From NCBI RefSeq assembly GCF_016862935.1, contig NZ_BONX01000023.1, positions 310,001-374,000 on the forward strand: a DNA stretch of 64,000 nucleotides, read 5' to 3'. The notes beneath the pieces were generated by a model. It was not told the DNA's origin. It was given only the letters and a program-made list of their open reading frames with translations, and searched no databases. A program made the position numbers and the translations under genes. The stretch comes from Plantactinospora mayteni. Its GTDB lineage: Bacteria; Actinomycetota; Actinomycetes; Mycobacteriales; Micromonosporaceae. Shown here piece after piece: positions 18,442 to 27,085 of the stretch (within the stretch, counting starts at the first letter, position 1; every line of letters starts with the position of its first letter).

Positions 18442-21400
18442 CACTGACGCCCTCCCCCACTTCTCGTGCCGAGCCGGTCGATCAACTCGTCCGCCGACCA
18501 CTCCCGCGCGGTCCGGACGTGCCAACCCGCACCGGCATACGCACCGTCCCGGTCCTGCACCTCCGGGTCCTCGGCGGCACCGGAGAGCACGACCGCGACC
18601 CGTTCCTCCGGCCAGGCCAGCTCGGCCTGCCAGCCCTGGTCCCCGAGTTCGTAGCCGACGACCGGCACCGGCAGGTCGCGGCGGATCAGCGCCTGCACCA
18701 GCGATTCCAGGCCGGACTCGTCCCGATTGAGGTAGTGCAGCACCTCCCCCCAGGGCGAATCGGTACTGGTGACGTCGTCGTCCGGCGGCGTCGTCTCCGG
18801 CGAGAGCCCGAGCCACGCGGCGGTCTCGGCGTCGACCGGTATCGGCCGCTGGGTGAGCCGCAGACCGGTTCCCTCGGTCACCGCCATCGAGGCAGGGTCG
18901 AAGTCGTCCAGCGCGGTCCAGGCGAGCTGAGCGCCGTCGCCACCACCGCTGCTCAGGAACTGGATGATGTTGGCCCAGGCCAGCCAGCCCATCCAGCGAC
19001 GCCGGTGCTGCTCGCGCCCGTCGTCGGTAGCGGCGTTGACCGTCTCCGGCCGGTCGTCCACCACCGTCAACGCCGACCAGATCCGCTCCGCGCCTCGACC
19101 GTCCACCACGATGGTCACCGGGCAGTCCGCGGCGTCGGCCGACCGGACCAGGGTGATCCGGCCCGGCCGGGCCGGCGGCAGGGCCTCGCCCCGCAGCGAA
19201 GCCATGATCCGCTCTCCGATACCGGCCGAGTCGGCAATGCTCGGCTTCTCCGTCGCCTGGACCAGCAGGCCGGCCAGGGCCGCCTCGGCACGGCGTCGCC
19301 ACCGCTGCGGGTCGGGCTCGGCCAGGAACCGCAGCAACAACTCGACCGGGTTGGTCCAGAGGTACCGTTCCAGATCGGCGGGGTCGGCGTCCGGTACGGA
19401 CTGCCGGTACAGGTCACGGGCGCGTTGCTTGGCCAGCCCGCCGTACGGCTCCCAGGCCGCCTCCGCCCCGCCCGTCCCGCCCCGCCAACCGTCGACATCG
19501 TCCCAGGTGATGCCGAAGACGTGGAAGTCGTGTGCCCGCAACCGGTTGCGCTTCTCGGCGTCGTCGGCGAGCCGGTTGTACTGCGGCGACGCGTGGTACT
19601 TGAACCCGTCGAGGTAGACCGCGATCTCCGGCGAGGGCGCGTCGAGCCGGCGGAAGTGCACGTCGGGGCGGGTGCCCCGAATCGTGTTCTGGAGCTTCAT
19701 CTGCCAGTGTGTGACGTCCACACCGTTCGGGGCGGTGAACCGGAGGTCTGCGATCCGCGCGCCGTCGTGGTCGGTCCGCCGCTCGACGCGTACCCCGGAG
19801 CCCCGCTCGCCAGCCCAGGCCAGCAGCTTGTTGAGGAACCGCATCTCCAGCTCGCTCTCCACCTGGTGGATCAGCGAGATCTCGTCGGTGCTGCGGGTGC
19901 CCGACCGCACCGCCCAGGTGTCCAGCAACCGGCTCAGCATCCCCAGCGCCTCGTCCCGGCTCATCAGGTTGAACTCGCTGTCCCGCGCGTACCGGAGCAG
20001 GCAACGGTGGCAGGCGGCCCTCCCCTCGTGCCGGCAGACACAGTTGCCGATGATCTGGCGGGCCCGGACGAGGATCTGCCGGAACTGCTCCGGGTCGGCG
20101 AGCCGATGCAGGTAGCCGGTGCCCTGCGGCTGCGTGTCGTACACGACCACGTAGTTGCGGGTCGCGCCACTCTGCGCGTCGGGCATGGTCCCGCGGAGCA
20201 CCCGCAGATGGGCCGGGTCCCCGCCGTACTCCGCCGCGATGCCGAGTCGCACAGCGGCGGCGAACGAGACGACACGCTCCTCCACCAACGCGGTGACCGC
20301 CGGGATCAGGATGCGCAGCGCCTCGGTCCGCAGTTCGTGGGCCAGGACCAGCGGTACGTGGTTCGCCGTCCCCGGCGACCGGCGGTGCGGACACCAGGGC
20401 CGGTGGTGCTCGGCCTCCTTCGCCACCGCCGAGCCGGCGAGGTGCGCGGCGATCTCCTGACTCACCGTCGGCTGCCCGTCGACGGTCGTGCCGCCACAGG
20501 AGTCGCAGGTGTGGAACGGGTTGACCCGCACCTCGTCCCCGGCGAAGGATTCACTGGCCCGGTCGTAGCGCTGGGCGCCCAGGTTGTAGTGGCGAATGGA
20601 CGCATGGCGGGTGTAGTCGACCCCGAAGGTGTCCCCGGTGTGCCGCCACGACGAGTCGATAAGCCCAGGGTCGACATCGACGGTGATGGGCGTGACGTAG
20701 AAGCGGCGGTCCCGGTCATCGCTGTCGTCCCGGATCCGGGCATCATCGCGGCGGTCCCGGGTGAGCACCCGGGTCGGTTGCAGCACGTTGAACAGCCGGC
20801 TCTGGTCGGCGAGGCCCTCGTCGCCGCAGCGCGGACAGGGGCTGGTGTCCTCCTGGGCGAGGTGGGTACGGGTGTAGCCGCACCGGGCACAGATCCGCCA
20901 GCGCTCGTACGCCGGCCGGTTCGCCGGGCCGAGGTCCAGACCGGAGATCTCGTGCTTGTAGCCGCGCACGTAGTACGTGTTGCCGGGGGCGATCTCGACC
21001 AGTGCCTGCCGGGCCGGGCGGTCGTACTCGCGCAGCTCGGTGTGGAACCGCCGGCTGCCGTCCGGCATCTTCTCTTCCCAGGTGAGGGTGGCGTCCAGCA
21101 GCGTCCGGTTGTCGATCAGGGCGTAGTTCGGCAGCAGACCGAACTCGACCAGCGTGCCGTGCGCGGCGGCGCCGGCGATCCGGTGCAGCAGCTTGCGCAC
21201 CTCGCGCGCCTCCGACTTGAGCATCTTCAGCTCGCGGGCGTGGTCCGGGTCGCTCTTCACCAAAGTGCCGGCGACGGCGTCGATGCCGGCCAGCCGCCGT
21301 TGCAGGTCGCCCCGCCGGTCCTCCCAGGCCGCGTCAGCCCGCTTCACCCGGTCGGTCAGCCCGGCGTCGGCGAAGTGCCGGAGCTGCTCGGCGGCGACGT

Positions 21401-24400
21401 CCGAGACCTTGTCGCCGAACAGTCGGAGGAATCCCTCGACCAGCCGGGCGCCGTCGCGCTGCCCGGCCTCGGCCAGCGTGGCCAGCCAGCCGGTGGCGCC
21501 GAAGAGCAGGTGCGCGCGTCGGGGCAACGGCAGTACGCCGGGCAGCCGCCCCCGGGCGGCCAGGTCGATCAGGTGTGCCAGGTACTGCCGGCGCAGGATC
21601 TCCACGGCGGAGAGGAAGCAGCCGGGCGGCACGATCTGGCCGGCGATCATGTTGCGCGGCTCGGTGAGGTAGTAGCGGTCGCGGTCTGAGCGCCCGACCA
21701 GGGTCAGCACCAGTGCGTTGCCACTCTTCCGGCCGGCCCGGCCGGCCCGCTGGACGTAGTTCGCCGGCCCGGTCGGCAGCGACGCCAGCACCACTGCGGA
21801 CAGCGCCCCGATGTCAATCCCCATTTCCAGCGTCGGGGTGCAGGAGAGCACGTTCGGGTCGGTGTACCGGTCACCGGTCCGGAAGTGCTCCTCGACGGTC
21901 TCCCGCTGTCCTCGGGTGAGCATGCCGGTGTGTTCGCCCGTGACGACCCGGAACACCGGACTCTCCAGGTAGAGCCGCCGGTAGTAGTCGTCCGGCGCGG
22001 TGTCGTCCGGCGCGGGCCGCAGCCGCCCGCCGCAGCGGTACTGCCGGCACGGCTGCCCGACCCAGTCGGCCACCCGGTCCGGATGCTCGGTCTGCTGCCA
22101 GTGGCAGGTGTCGCAGCCGACCCCGGCCAGCACCGCAGAGGTGTCGTCCAGGAGCGTCACCCGGAGGTGGCCGGGCAGCAGCCCGTACACCCGGTTGCCG
22201 TCCTCGGTGTCCCGCGCCGCGACGATGCCGGCGGCGGCCAGCGCCGGCAGCAGCCGGGCAAGATATCCGGTGGCGACCGCCGGATCCAGGCCGAGGCACC
22301 GGCTGGTCCAGTCCTGGTACCAGTTCCCCTTGGCGGTGACCGCGTCGAACTCCGAGCGGGATTTCGGGGTGGCGAGCAGGAACGCGGGTCCGGAGAGCCC
22401 GCGCGGAAACGCCGGCATCCCCTCCGGGCGACCACCCCAGATCTGCCAGCGGGTGCCGCCACGCCGCAGGTAGGGCACCAGCCACTCGTGATAGACCGCC
22501 CCCCGGATGCGCAGCCGCTCCAGCAGACCCCGCAGGAAGGCGAGGTAGCGGGCGTCGTCCGGCAGCGGGCCGCCGTCCACGGCAGGCCCGGTCAGGTGTA
22601 CGTCCCGGCACACCGCCGCCGCCCCGGCCGGGTCGTCGAGCAGCACCTCGACCGCGACGGTACGGGTCAACTCCAGGGTTCGGCCCTGCCGGGCGCGCAG
22701 CCCGGTCTCCAGGACGGCGGCGAAGGCGAGCCGCTCGGCGACCAGCGTCCACGCCTTCCGGTCCCGGAGGTTGTCCCCGGCCAGCAGGCCGTCGACGCCC
22801 GGCTGGTCGTGCAGGTCGGGCGGGACAACGGTGCAGAGGATCTCCGGCTCGACGGCCGCGCCGACCATGTCCACGATCAACTCGTCCAGCCCGACGGGCT
22901 GGCCGGGACGGAGTTGGCTGGCCAGCAGCGAGCGCAGTGAGAACGCGTACGACCGGTTGGCGACGAACCCGGCCCGGTGCGCGGCGTCCTGCACCGAGTC
23001 GTTGAAGAGCAACGTCTTGCGTTCGGCGCCGGCCAGTTCTCCGCCGGTGAAGAGTTGGGTGATCGCCACGGAGGCGAGGGTGGCCAGGCCGGCGCCGAGG
23101 TAGCGGATCCCGTGGTCGAGTTCGCAGGAGGGGCAGCGGTCCTTCTCGGCGGCGTCCAGCCCGAGCAGGTCGCCGAGGACGACGACCGACTCGTCGCCGA
23201 GCCGTCCGGCGCGGTCCTGGGCCGGGTCGAACGGCCGGACCCGGCGGCCGTACTCCAGCACCAGCAGGCCCCGGTCGCGGTGCTGGATCTCGTCGGCGGT
23301 GGCGGCGATGAACGCCCGGACCCGGCGCTTGTCCCGACCGACCGAGCCCCGGTAGATACGGTCCGGATCGACCTCCAGCTCCTGCGGGTCCTTCTCAGGT
23401 GAGAACGCTGCCCAGCCGGAGCGCCCGCAGTGCCGGCAGTAGATTGCGGGAAGTCGCCGGTAGCGGGTGTCCGCCACCACCTGGTCGACCTCCGGGGCGA
23501 ACGGATCGGCGTCGCGCTCCGGCTCCCCGTACCAGCCGAAGGTGGTTTCCGGGCCGACGCCGCGCAGCAGCCGGGAGACCGCGCGTACCCAGAGGTGGGT
23601 CTCGATGTTGAGCAGCGGGCGGCCCGGGGCGTCCGGATTCTCGGCCCGGGCCAACAGCCCGACGAACCGGGCGAGCGCCTGCGCGGTGACCTCGGGCCGG
23701 GTCTTCATCGCGCTGCCCCAACCGGTGGCATTCTTGCGCGGCAGCACCTCGATGACCTCGGCGAAGGTACGCGGCTCGGTGCCGAGCGAGTCGAGCACCG
23801 CCTTGGTCAGCGGGTGCCGGCGCAGCAGCGCGCCGAGCTGCGCCCGATCGGCCGGCGCCTTCCCCAGCAGGAGTTCGGCCACCCGGTCGGTGAGCCGGTC
23901 GGAGGCGCGCTCGTCGAGCGCGGCGATCTCCTCGGGGTCGGGCAGTGGCAGGTCGAAATCCTGCTCGGCGAGGAACTCGGCCGGCTCGTAGCGGTCCTCA
24001 CCGATCAGCGACTCCGGTGCGAAGGGCACTCCGAAGACCTGTTCGGCGACCTCCCGGATCGCCGCCCGGCCGTCCCGGGCGCCGCCGGAGCCGAGGGTCG
24101 CGGAGGTGGCCACCGGGCAGATCGGCCCGAGCGGACGCTCCGGGGTCGACCGGCCGAGCGCGGCGGCGAGCCGCCGCAGCAGGATCGCGACGTCCGTGCC
24201 CTGGGCACCGTCGTAGGTGTGGAACTCGTCCAGTACGACGTACGCCGGCTCGGCGCCCTCCCAGAGCGGCAGGTCGTCGGCGCGTTGCAGCAGCAGGTCG
24301 AGCATCTTGTAGTTGGTGATCAGGATGTCCGGCGGAGTACGCCGCATCTCGGAGCGCTTGGTGAGCACCCGGGGGTACTCGACGGCGGCGACGTCGCCGA

Positions 24401-24902
24401 TGTAGAGGCCGGCGGTGACCTGGTGCAGCTCGGCATGCTCGACCAGCAGGTCGTTGAGCCGCTTGGTCTGGTCGGTGGCGAGCGCGTTCATCGGATAGAG
24501 CAGGATCGCCTTGATGCCGGGGCCGCGCTGCCGCCGGACCCGCTGGCAGTGGTCGAGCAACGGGATCAGGAACGCCTCGGTCTTGCCGGAACCGGTGCCG
24601 GTGGTGATCAGGGTCGGCTCGGCGTCCTTGCCCAGTGTGGACAGTCGACGGAACGCCCTCGCCTGGTGCAGGTACGGCGTGAAGCCGGCCGGCGCCCACT
24701 CCAGTGCGGACCGCCAGTTGGCGGTGGCCGGCCGGAACGGGGTGCGGATCCGCAGGTACGGCCCTCGGAAGATGCCCTGCTCGGGGTGGGTGAGGAACGC
24801 CTCCAGCCCCTGCCTGACCGGCTCGTCGGTCAGTCCGAAGGTGGTGGTGAGGTACTGGGTGAGCGTCCTGCGAAGGGTGTCGGCGGCGATCGTCGGCTTC
24901 AT
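18441..24902 (-). CDS. Giant DUF1998/MZB DEAD-box helicase, DruE-like
   Basis: 2,153 residues. Superfamily 2 helicase: Walker A TTGTGSGKTEAF near residue 105, YPMNALATDQ, motif II VVLDEFHTYDG, ATSATLG and motif VI QRAGRAGRKSG. A DUF1998 (MrfA zinc-binding, MZB) domain ends near 1620-1635 with the cysteine set NCVCRHEG...CHRCL. After it come a region with RPDVHF and IAVYLDGFKYH near 1740-1770 and KRNRLRAHDFHVFGITW, which look like a DUF559/Vsr-type nuclease fold, and a C-terminal domain (GWQAELAWPEERVAVVL). Size and layout resemble DruE of Druantia systems, but no other Druantia gene is seen. ATG at 24902; coupled to the UvrD-like gene. Confidence 0.85.
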   Translation of the reverse strand: MKPTIAADTLRRTLTQYLTTTFGLTDEPVRQGLEAFLTHPEQGIFRGPYLRIRTPFRPATANWRSALEWAPAGFTPYLHQARAFRRLSTLGKDAEPTLITTGTGSGKTEAFLIPLLDHCQRVRRQRGPGIKAILLYPMNALATDQTKRLNDLLVEHAELHQVTAGLYIGDVAAVEYPRVLTKRSEMRRTPPDILITNYKMLDLLLQRADDLPLWEGAEPAYVVLDEFHTYDGAQGTDVAILLRRLAAALGRSTPERPLGPICPVATSATLGSGGARDGRAAIREVAEQVFGVPFAPESLIGEDRYEPAEFLAEQDFDLPLPDPEEIAALDERASDRLTDRVAELLLGKAPADRAQLGALLRRHPLTKAVLDSLGTEPRTFAEVIEVLPRKNATGWGSAMKTRPEVTAQALARFVGLLARAENPDAPGRPLLNIETHLWVRAVSRLLRGVGPETTFGWYGEPERDADPFAPEVDQVVADTRYRRLPAIYCRHCGRSGWAAFSPEKDPQELEVDPDRIYRGSVGRDKRRVRAFIAATADEIQHRDRGLLVLEYGRRVRPFDPAQDRAGRLGDESVVVLGDLLGLDAAEKDRCPSCELDHGIRYLGAGLATLASVAITQLFTGGELAGAERKTLLFNDSVQDAAHRAGFVANRSYAFSLRSLLASQLRPGQPVGLDELIVDMVGAAVEPEILCTVVPPDLHDQPGVDGLLAGDNLRDRKAWTLVAERLAFAAVLETGLRARQGRTLELTRTVAVEVLLDDPAGAAAVCRDVHLTGPAVDGGPLPDDARYLAFLRGLLERLRIRGAVYHEWLVPYLRRGGTRWQIWGGRPEGMPAFPRGLSGPAFLLATPKSRSEFDAVTAKGNWYQDWTSRCLGLDPAVATGYLARLLPALAAAGIVAARDTEDGNRVYGLLPGHLRVTLLDDTSAVLAGVGCDTCHWQQTEHPDRVADWVGQPCRQYRCGGRLRPAPDDTAPDDYYRRLYLESPVFRVVTGEHTGMLTRGQRETVEEHFRTGDRYTDPNVLSCTPTLEMGIDIGALSAVVLASLPTGPANYVQRAGRAGRKSGNALVLTLVGRSDRDRYYLTEPRNMIAGQIVPPGCFLSAVEILRRQYLAHLIDLAARGRLPGVLPLPRRAHLLFGATGWLATLAEAGQRDGARLVEGFLRLFGDKVSDVAAEQLRHFADAGLTDRVKRADAAWEDRRGDLQRRLAGIDAVAGTLVKSDPDHARELKMLKSEAREVRKLLHRIAGAAAHGTLVEFGLLPNYALIDNRTLLDATLTWEEKMPDGSRRFHTELREYDRPARQALVEIAPGNTYYVRGYKHEISGLDLGPANRPAYERWRICARCGYTRTHLAQEDTSPCPRCGDEGLADQSRLFNVLQPTRVLTRDRRDDARIRDDSDDRDRRFYVTPITVDVDPGLIDSSWRHTGDTFGVDYTRHASIRHYNLGAQRYDRASESFAGDEVRVNPFHTCDSCGGTTVDGQPTVSQEIAAHLAGSAVAKEAEHHRPWCPHRRSPGTANHVPLVLAHELRTEALRILIPAVTALVEERVVSFAAAVRLGIAAEYGGDPAHLRVLRGTMPDAQSGATRNYVVVYDTQPQGTGYLHRLADPEQFRQILVRARQIIGNCVCRHEGRAACHRCLLRYARDSEFNLMSRDEALGMLSRLLDTWAVRSGTRSTDEISLIHQVESELEMRFLNKLLAWAGERGSGVRVERRTDHDGARIADLRFTAPNGVDVTHWQMKLQNTIRGTRPDVHFRRLDAPSPEIAVYLDGFKYHASPQYNRLADDAEKRNRLRAHDFHVFGITWDDVDGWRGGTGGAEAAWEPYGGLAKQRARDLYRQSVPDADPADLERYLWTNPVELLLRFLAEPDPQRWRRRAEAALAGLLVQATEKPSIADSAGIGERIMASLRGEALPPARPGRITLVRSADAADCPVTIVVDGRGAERIWSALTVVDDRPETVNAATDDGREQHRRRWMGWLAWANIIQFLSSGGGDGAQLAWTALDDFDPASMAVTEGTGLRLTQRPIPVDAETAAWLGLSPETTPPDDDVTSTDSPWGEVLHYLNRDESGLESLVQALIRRDLPVPVVGYELGDQGWQAELAWPEERVAVVLSGAAEDPEVQDRDGAYAGAGWHVRTAREWSADELIDRLGTRSGGGRQ

Positions 24903-25093
24903 GAGCAACTCACCGCAGGCATGCTACTCGTCTATCTCTAGATCATTCTGTCATGATTCCGTCTACGGTGGACGGCCGAACGGTGGGATGCGGGCTGCCG
25001 AAGGTGTGACGCAATCCAGACTCCGGGCAGGCACTCGATACCTTCGCAGCGGACCTGCCGCCACGGGAACGACTGACCCAGTAGGCTCCCGTC

Positions 25094-26335
25094 GTGGCTG
25101 TCAAGCGTCCGCCGTACCTGCTCAGGCTCAAGGTAAGCAACTTTCGGAGCCTCCGCGCCGTGGAAGTACGCCTCGCCGCGCTAAACGTACTGGTGGGTCC
25201 GAACGGCGCCGGGAAGTCCAACCTCCTGGACGTGATCGCGTTCCTGGGGGACGCGATCAGGGATGATCTCGGTCCGGCACTCGACCGTCGCGGCGGCTTC
25301 GAGCGAATCCTGTTCCGGGGGACGAAGCCTGGGAACGCCATATCTGTTGAGGTCGAGGCAGCAGTCACCAAGAACAGCAATACACGCACGACGGATAACT
25401 ACTCGCTGGAATTCTCGCTGGGCAAGCTCCGCACCAAGCGGAACCCTCGGAACCCAGGCTTACGAGAGCCCCTACGGGACAGATTCTACCTCCGCCGCTC
25501 GGAGGCGTTCATGTTCAAGCGCACTGCCGGCCCGGGACGAAGAATCGAGGTCAAGGGAAGCGAGATCACCTTCAATGTCGGCGGCAAGGAGAGCACCGCG
25601 AGTCTGCGTGAAGGGTCCCTCGGGTTGGCGACACTCCCGAAGCTGAGTCCGGAGGATGGCGGCGAGCAGGTGGAGGCACTGGCGGACCTGTTCGCCAGTT
25701 TCCGGGTCTTCGATGTCGACGTTGCCGCGGCCCGTCGACCGGCCACCCAGCGGTTGAGCCAACGCCTGGACAACGACGGGACGAATCTGGCGTCCTTCCT
25801 GGCCTACATGGCGGATGCTCACCCCGAACGCTTCAGGGCCCTGGTCCGGGACGCCCGGCGGTTCATTCCAGGGCTCGCAGATCTGGGTTTCGAGACGATC
25901 GGCGGCGCGGGCGAAGGTACCGTACTCAACCTGCTCGAGGAAGGTCTACCTGGATCGACAACTCTTCAGGAGGCCTCGTACGGATCGATTCGCGCGCTGG
26001 CCCTGCTCGCCCTGCTGTACGACCCAGCGCCGCCACGCCTGACCTGCATCGAGGAAATCGATCACGGATTACATCCGCACGTCCTGGACCGGCTGGTGGA
26101 GCTGCTGCGGGAGGCCTCGGAGCGTACGCAGTTCCTGATCGCCACCCACTCGCCGGCCCTGGTCAACCGGCTGAGATCTAGCGAGTTGATCGTCTGCGAG
26201 CGTGACGAGGAGGCTGCTTCCCGGATACCGGCGATCGAGCCCGAGGTCGTCCGACGGATGGAAGCGGAACTGCACGGGGAGATCGGGCTCGGCGAGCTCT
26301 GGTTCACCGGCGCGTTGGGGGGCTGCCCTGAATGA
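25094..26335 (+). CDS. AAA/ABC-type ATPase, OLD/RecF-like
   Basis: 413 residues. An SMC/RecF-like ATPase: VSNFRSLRAVEVRL, Walker A GPNGAGKSNLLD near residue 38, a signature-like EASYGSIRALALLALL, Walker B LTCIEEIDHGLHP near 320 and the switch ATHSPALVNRL. The two glutamates after Walker B fit the AAA_21/COG4637 family found in OLD nucleases, PARIS AriA and retron effectors. GTG start at 25094. Its end overlaps the next gene by four bases (ATGA), so the ATPase and the small partner are translated together. It is divergent from the giant helicase across 191 bases. Confidence 0.88.
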   Translation: MAVKRPPYLLRLKVSNFRSLRAVEVRLAALNVLVGPNGAGKSNLLDVIAFLGDAIRDDLGPALDRRGGFERILFRGTKPGNAISVEVEAAVTKNSNTRTTDNYSLEFSLGKLRTKRNPRNPGLREPLRDRFYLRRSEAFMFKRTAGPGRRIEVKGSEITFNVGGKESTASLREGSLGLATLPKLSPEDGGEQVEALADLFASFRVFDVDVAAARRPATQRLSQRLDNDGTNLASFLAYMADAHPERFRALVRDARRFIPGLADLGFETIGGAGEGTVLNLLEEGLPGSTTLQEASYGSIRALALLALLYDPAPPRLTCIEEIDHGLHPHVLDRLVELLREASERTQFLIATHSPALVNRLRSSELIVCERDEEAASRIPAIEPEVVRRMEAELHGEIGLGELWFTGALGGCPE

Positions 26336-26982
26336 CGGGCAAACGCGGCGCCCCTCCGCGCGCAGTGGTGATCCTGGGTGAAGACGACAACGACCGTCAA
26401 GCAATCAAGATCCTCGTTGCGGCGCTCCGCCCCGACCTCGGGACCGGCATCCAAACCCTCCGCAAACCAATGGCATTGGTCAAGAACGTTCCTCCAGAGC
26501 GGCTGCCGAGCAAGGCCCAACGCGACGGCGCTCTGCTTCGCGCCGTCCATGCGCGGAAACCGATCCGATGCGTCTTCATGCACGAGGACGCCGACGCCGT
26601 CGAGCCCGCGCACGAGCGCCTGATCACGAAGATCGAGGAGTGCTATTCGGATCTCCCCTGGCCGGTCCACGCCGTCGTGCCGGCCTGGGAGACCGAGACC
26701 TGGTGGTTCCTCTTTCCCAAGGCCCTCAAGGCGGTACGCCCCTCGTGGCGGATGCCGACGGAGTACGCCGGGCGTGATCTCGGCAGGATTCGCAACTCCA
26801 AGGAGGAACTGAAGAAGGCGCTGCTCCCGGCCGGGTCGAAGCCCGCCACCCTCAGGACGTACGCTGAGGCCGACAGCGCCCTGATCGCGGAGAAGATCGT
26901 AGCCCTCAAACTGCTGGCACCGCCCTGGTTCGCCAAGAGCGCCAGTTGGTTGGCCTTCGTCAAAAAGGTGACCGAAGCCTAG
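26332..26982 (+). CDS. TOPRIM/DUF4276-like partner of the AAA ATPase
   Basis: 216 residues, cytosolic. The pattern VVILGEDDNDRQAIKILV near the start, VFMHEDADAVEP near residue 82 and AWETETWWFLFP near 122 follows the acidic-residue order of TOPRIM-like DUF4276 proteins (first Glu, then D-x-D, then a Glu-Trp strand). In OLD-like and PARIS systems such a protein is the nuclease or toxic effector of an AAA ATPase. The ATG overlaps the ATPase stop by four bases. Lys-rich C-terminal half. The assignment is by motif order only; the first motif is GEDD rather than the usual EGxTE, so it may be a diverged family. Confidence 0.6.
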   Translation: MTGKRGAPPRAVVILGEDDNDRQAIKILVAALRPDLGTGIQTLRKPMALVKNVPPERLPSKAQRDGALLRAVHARKPIRCVFMHEDADAVEPAHERLITKIEECYSDLPWPVHAVVPAWETETWWFLFPKALKAVRPSWRMPTEYAGRDLGRIRNSKEELKKALLPAGSKPATLRTYAEADSALIAEKIVALKLLAPPWFAKSASWLAFVKKVTEA

Positions 26983-27085
26983 ACATTGGATGGGCTCGCT
27001 CACCAGGATCACCGTGCGTTTCGATCAACGCTCGCACTTCCGCCCATCGACCTCGGTCGGACGCTCACCCCTGGAGCAGACTGAA

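Noticed and set aside
18442-19302. Upstream extension of the UvrD-like frame
   Set aside because: It lies inside the giant helicase gene and has no helicase or RelE features; the ATG at 18441 gives the TGATG coupling.
18519-21689. 1,056-codon open frame on the plus strand
   Set aside because: It is a shadow of the giant helicase on the other strand; its translation is rich in Arg, Val, Gly and Asp with no family motif, and GC-rich DNA keeps such frames open.
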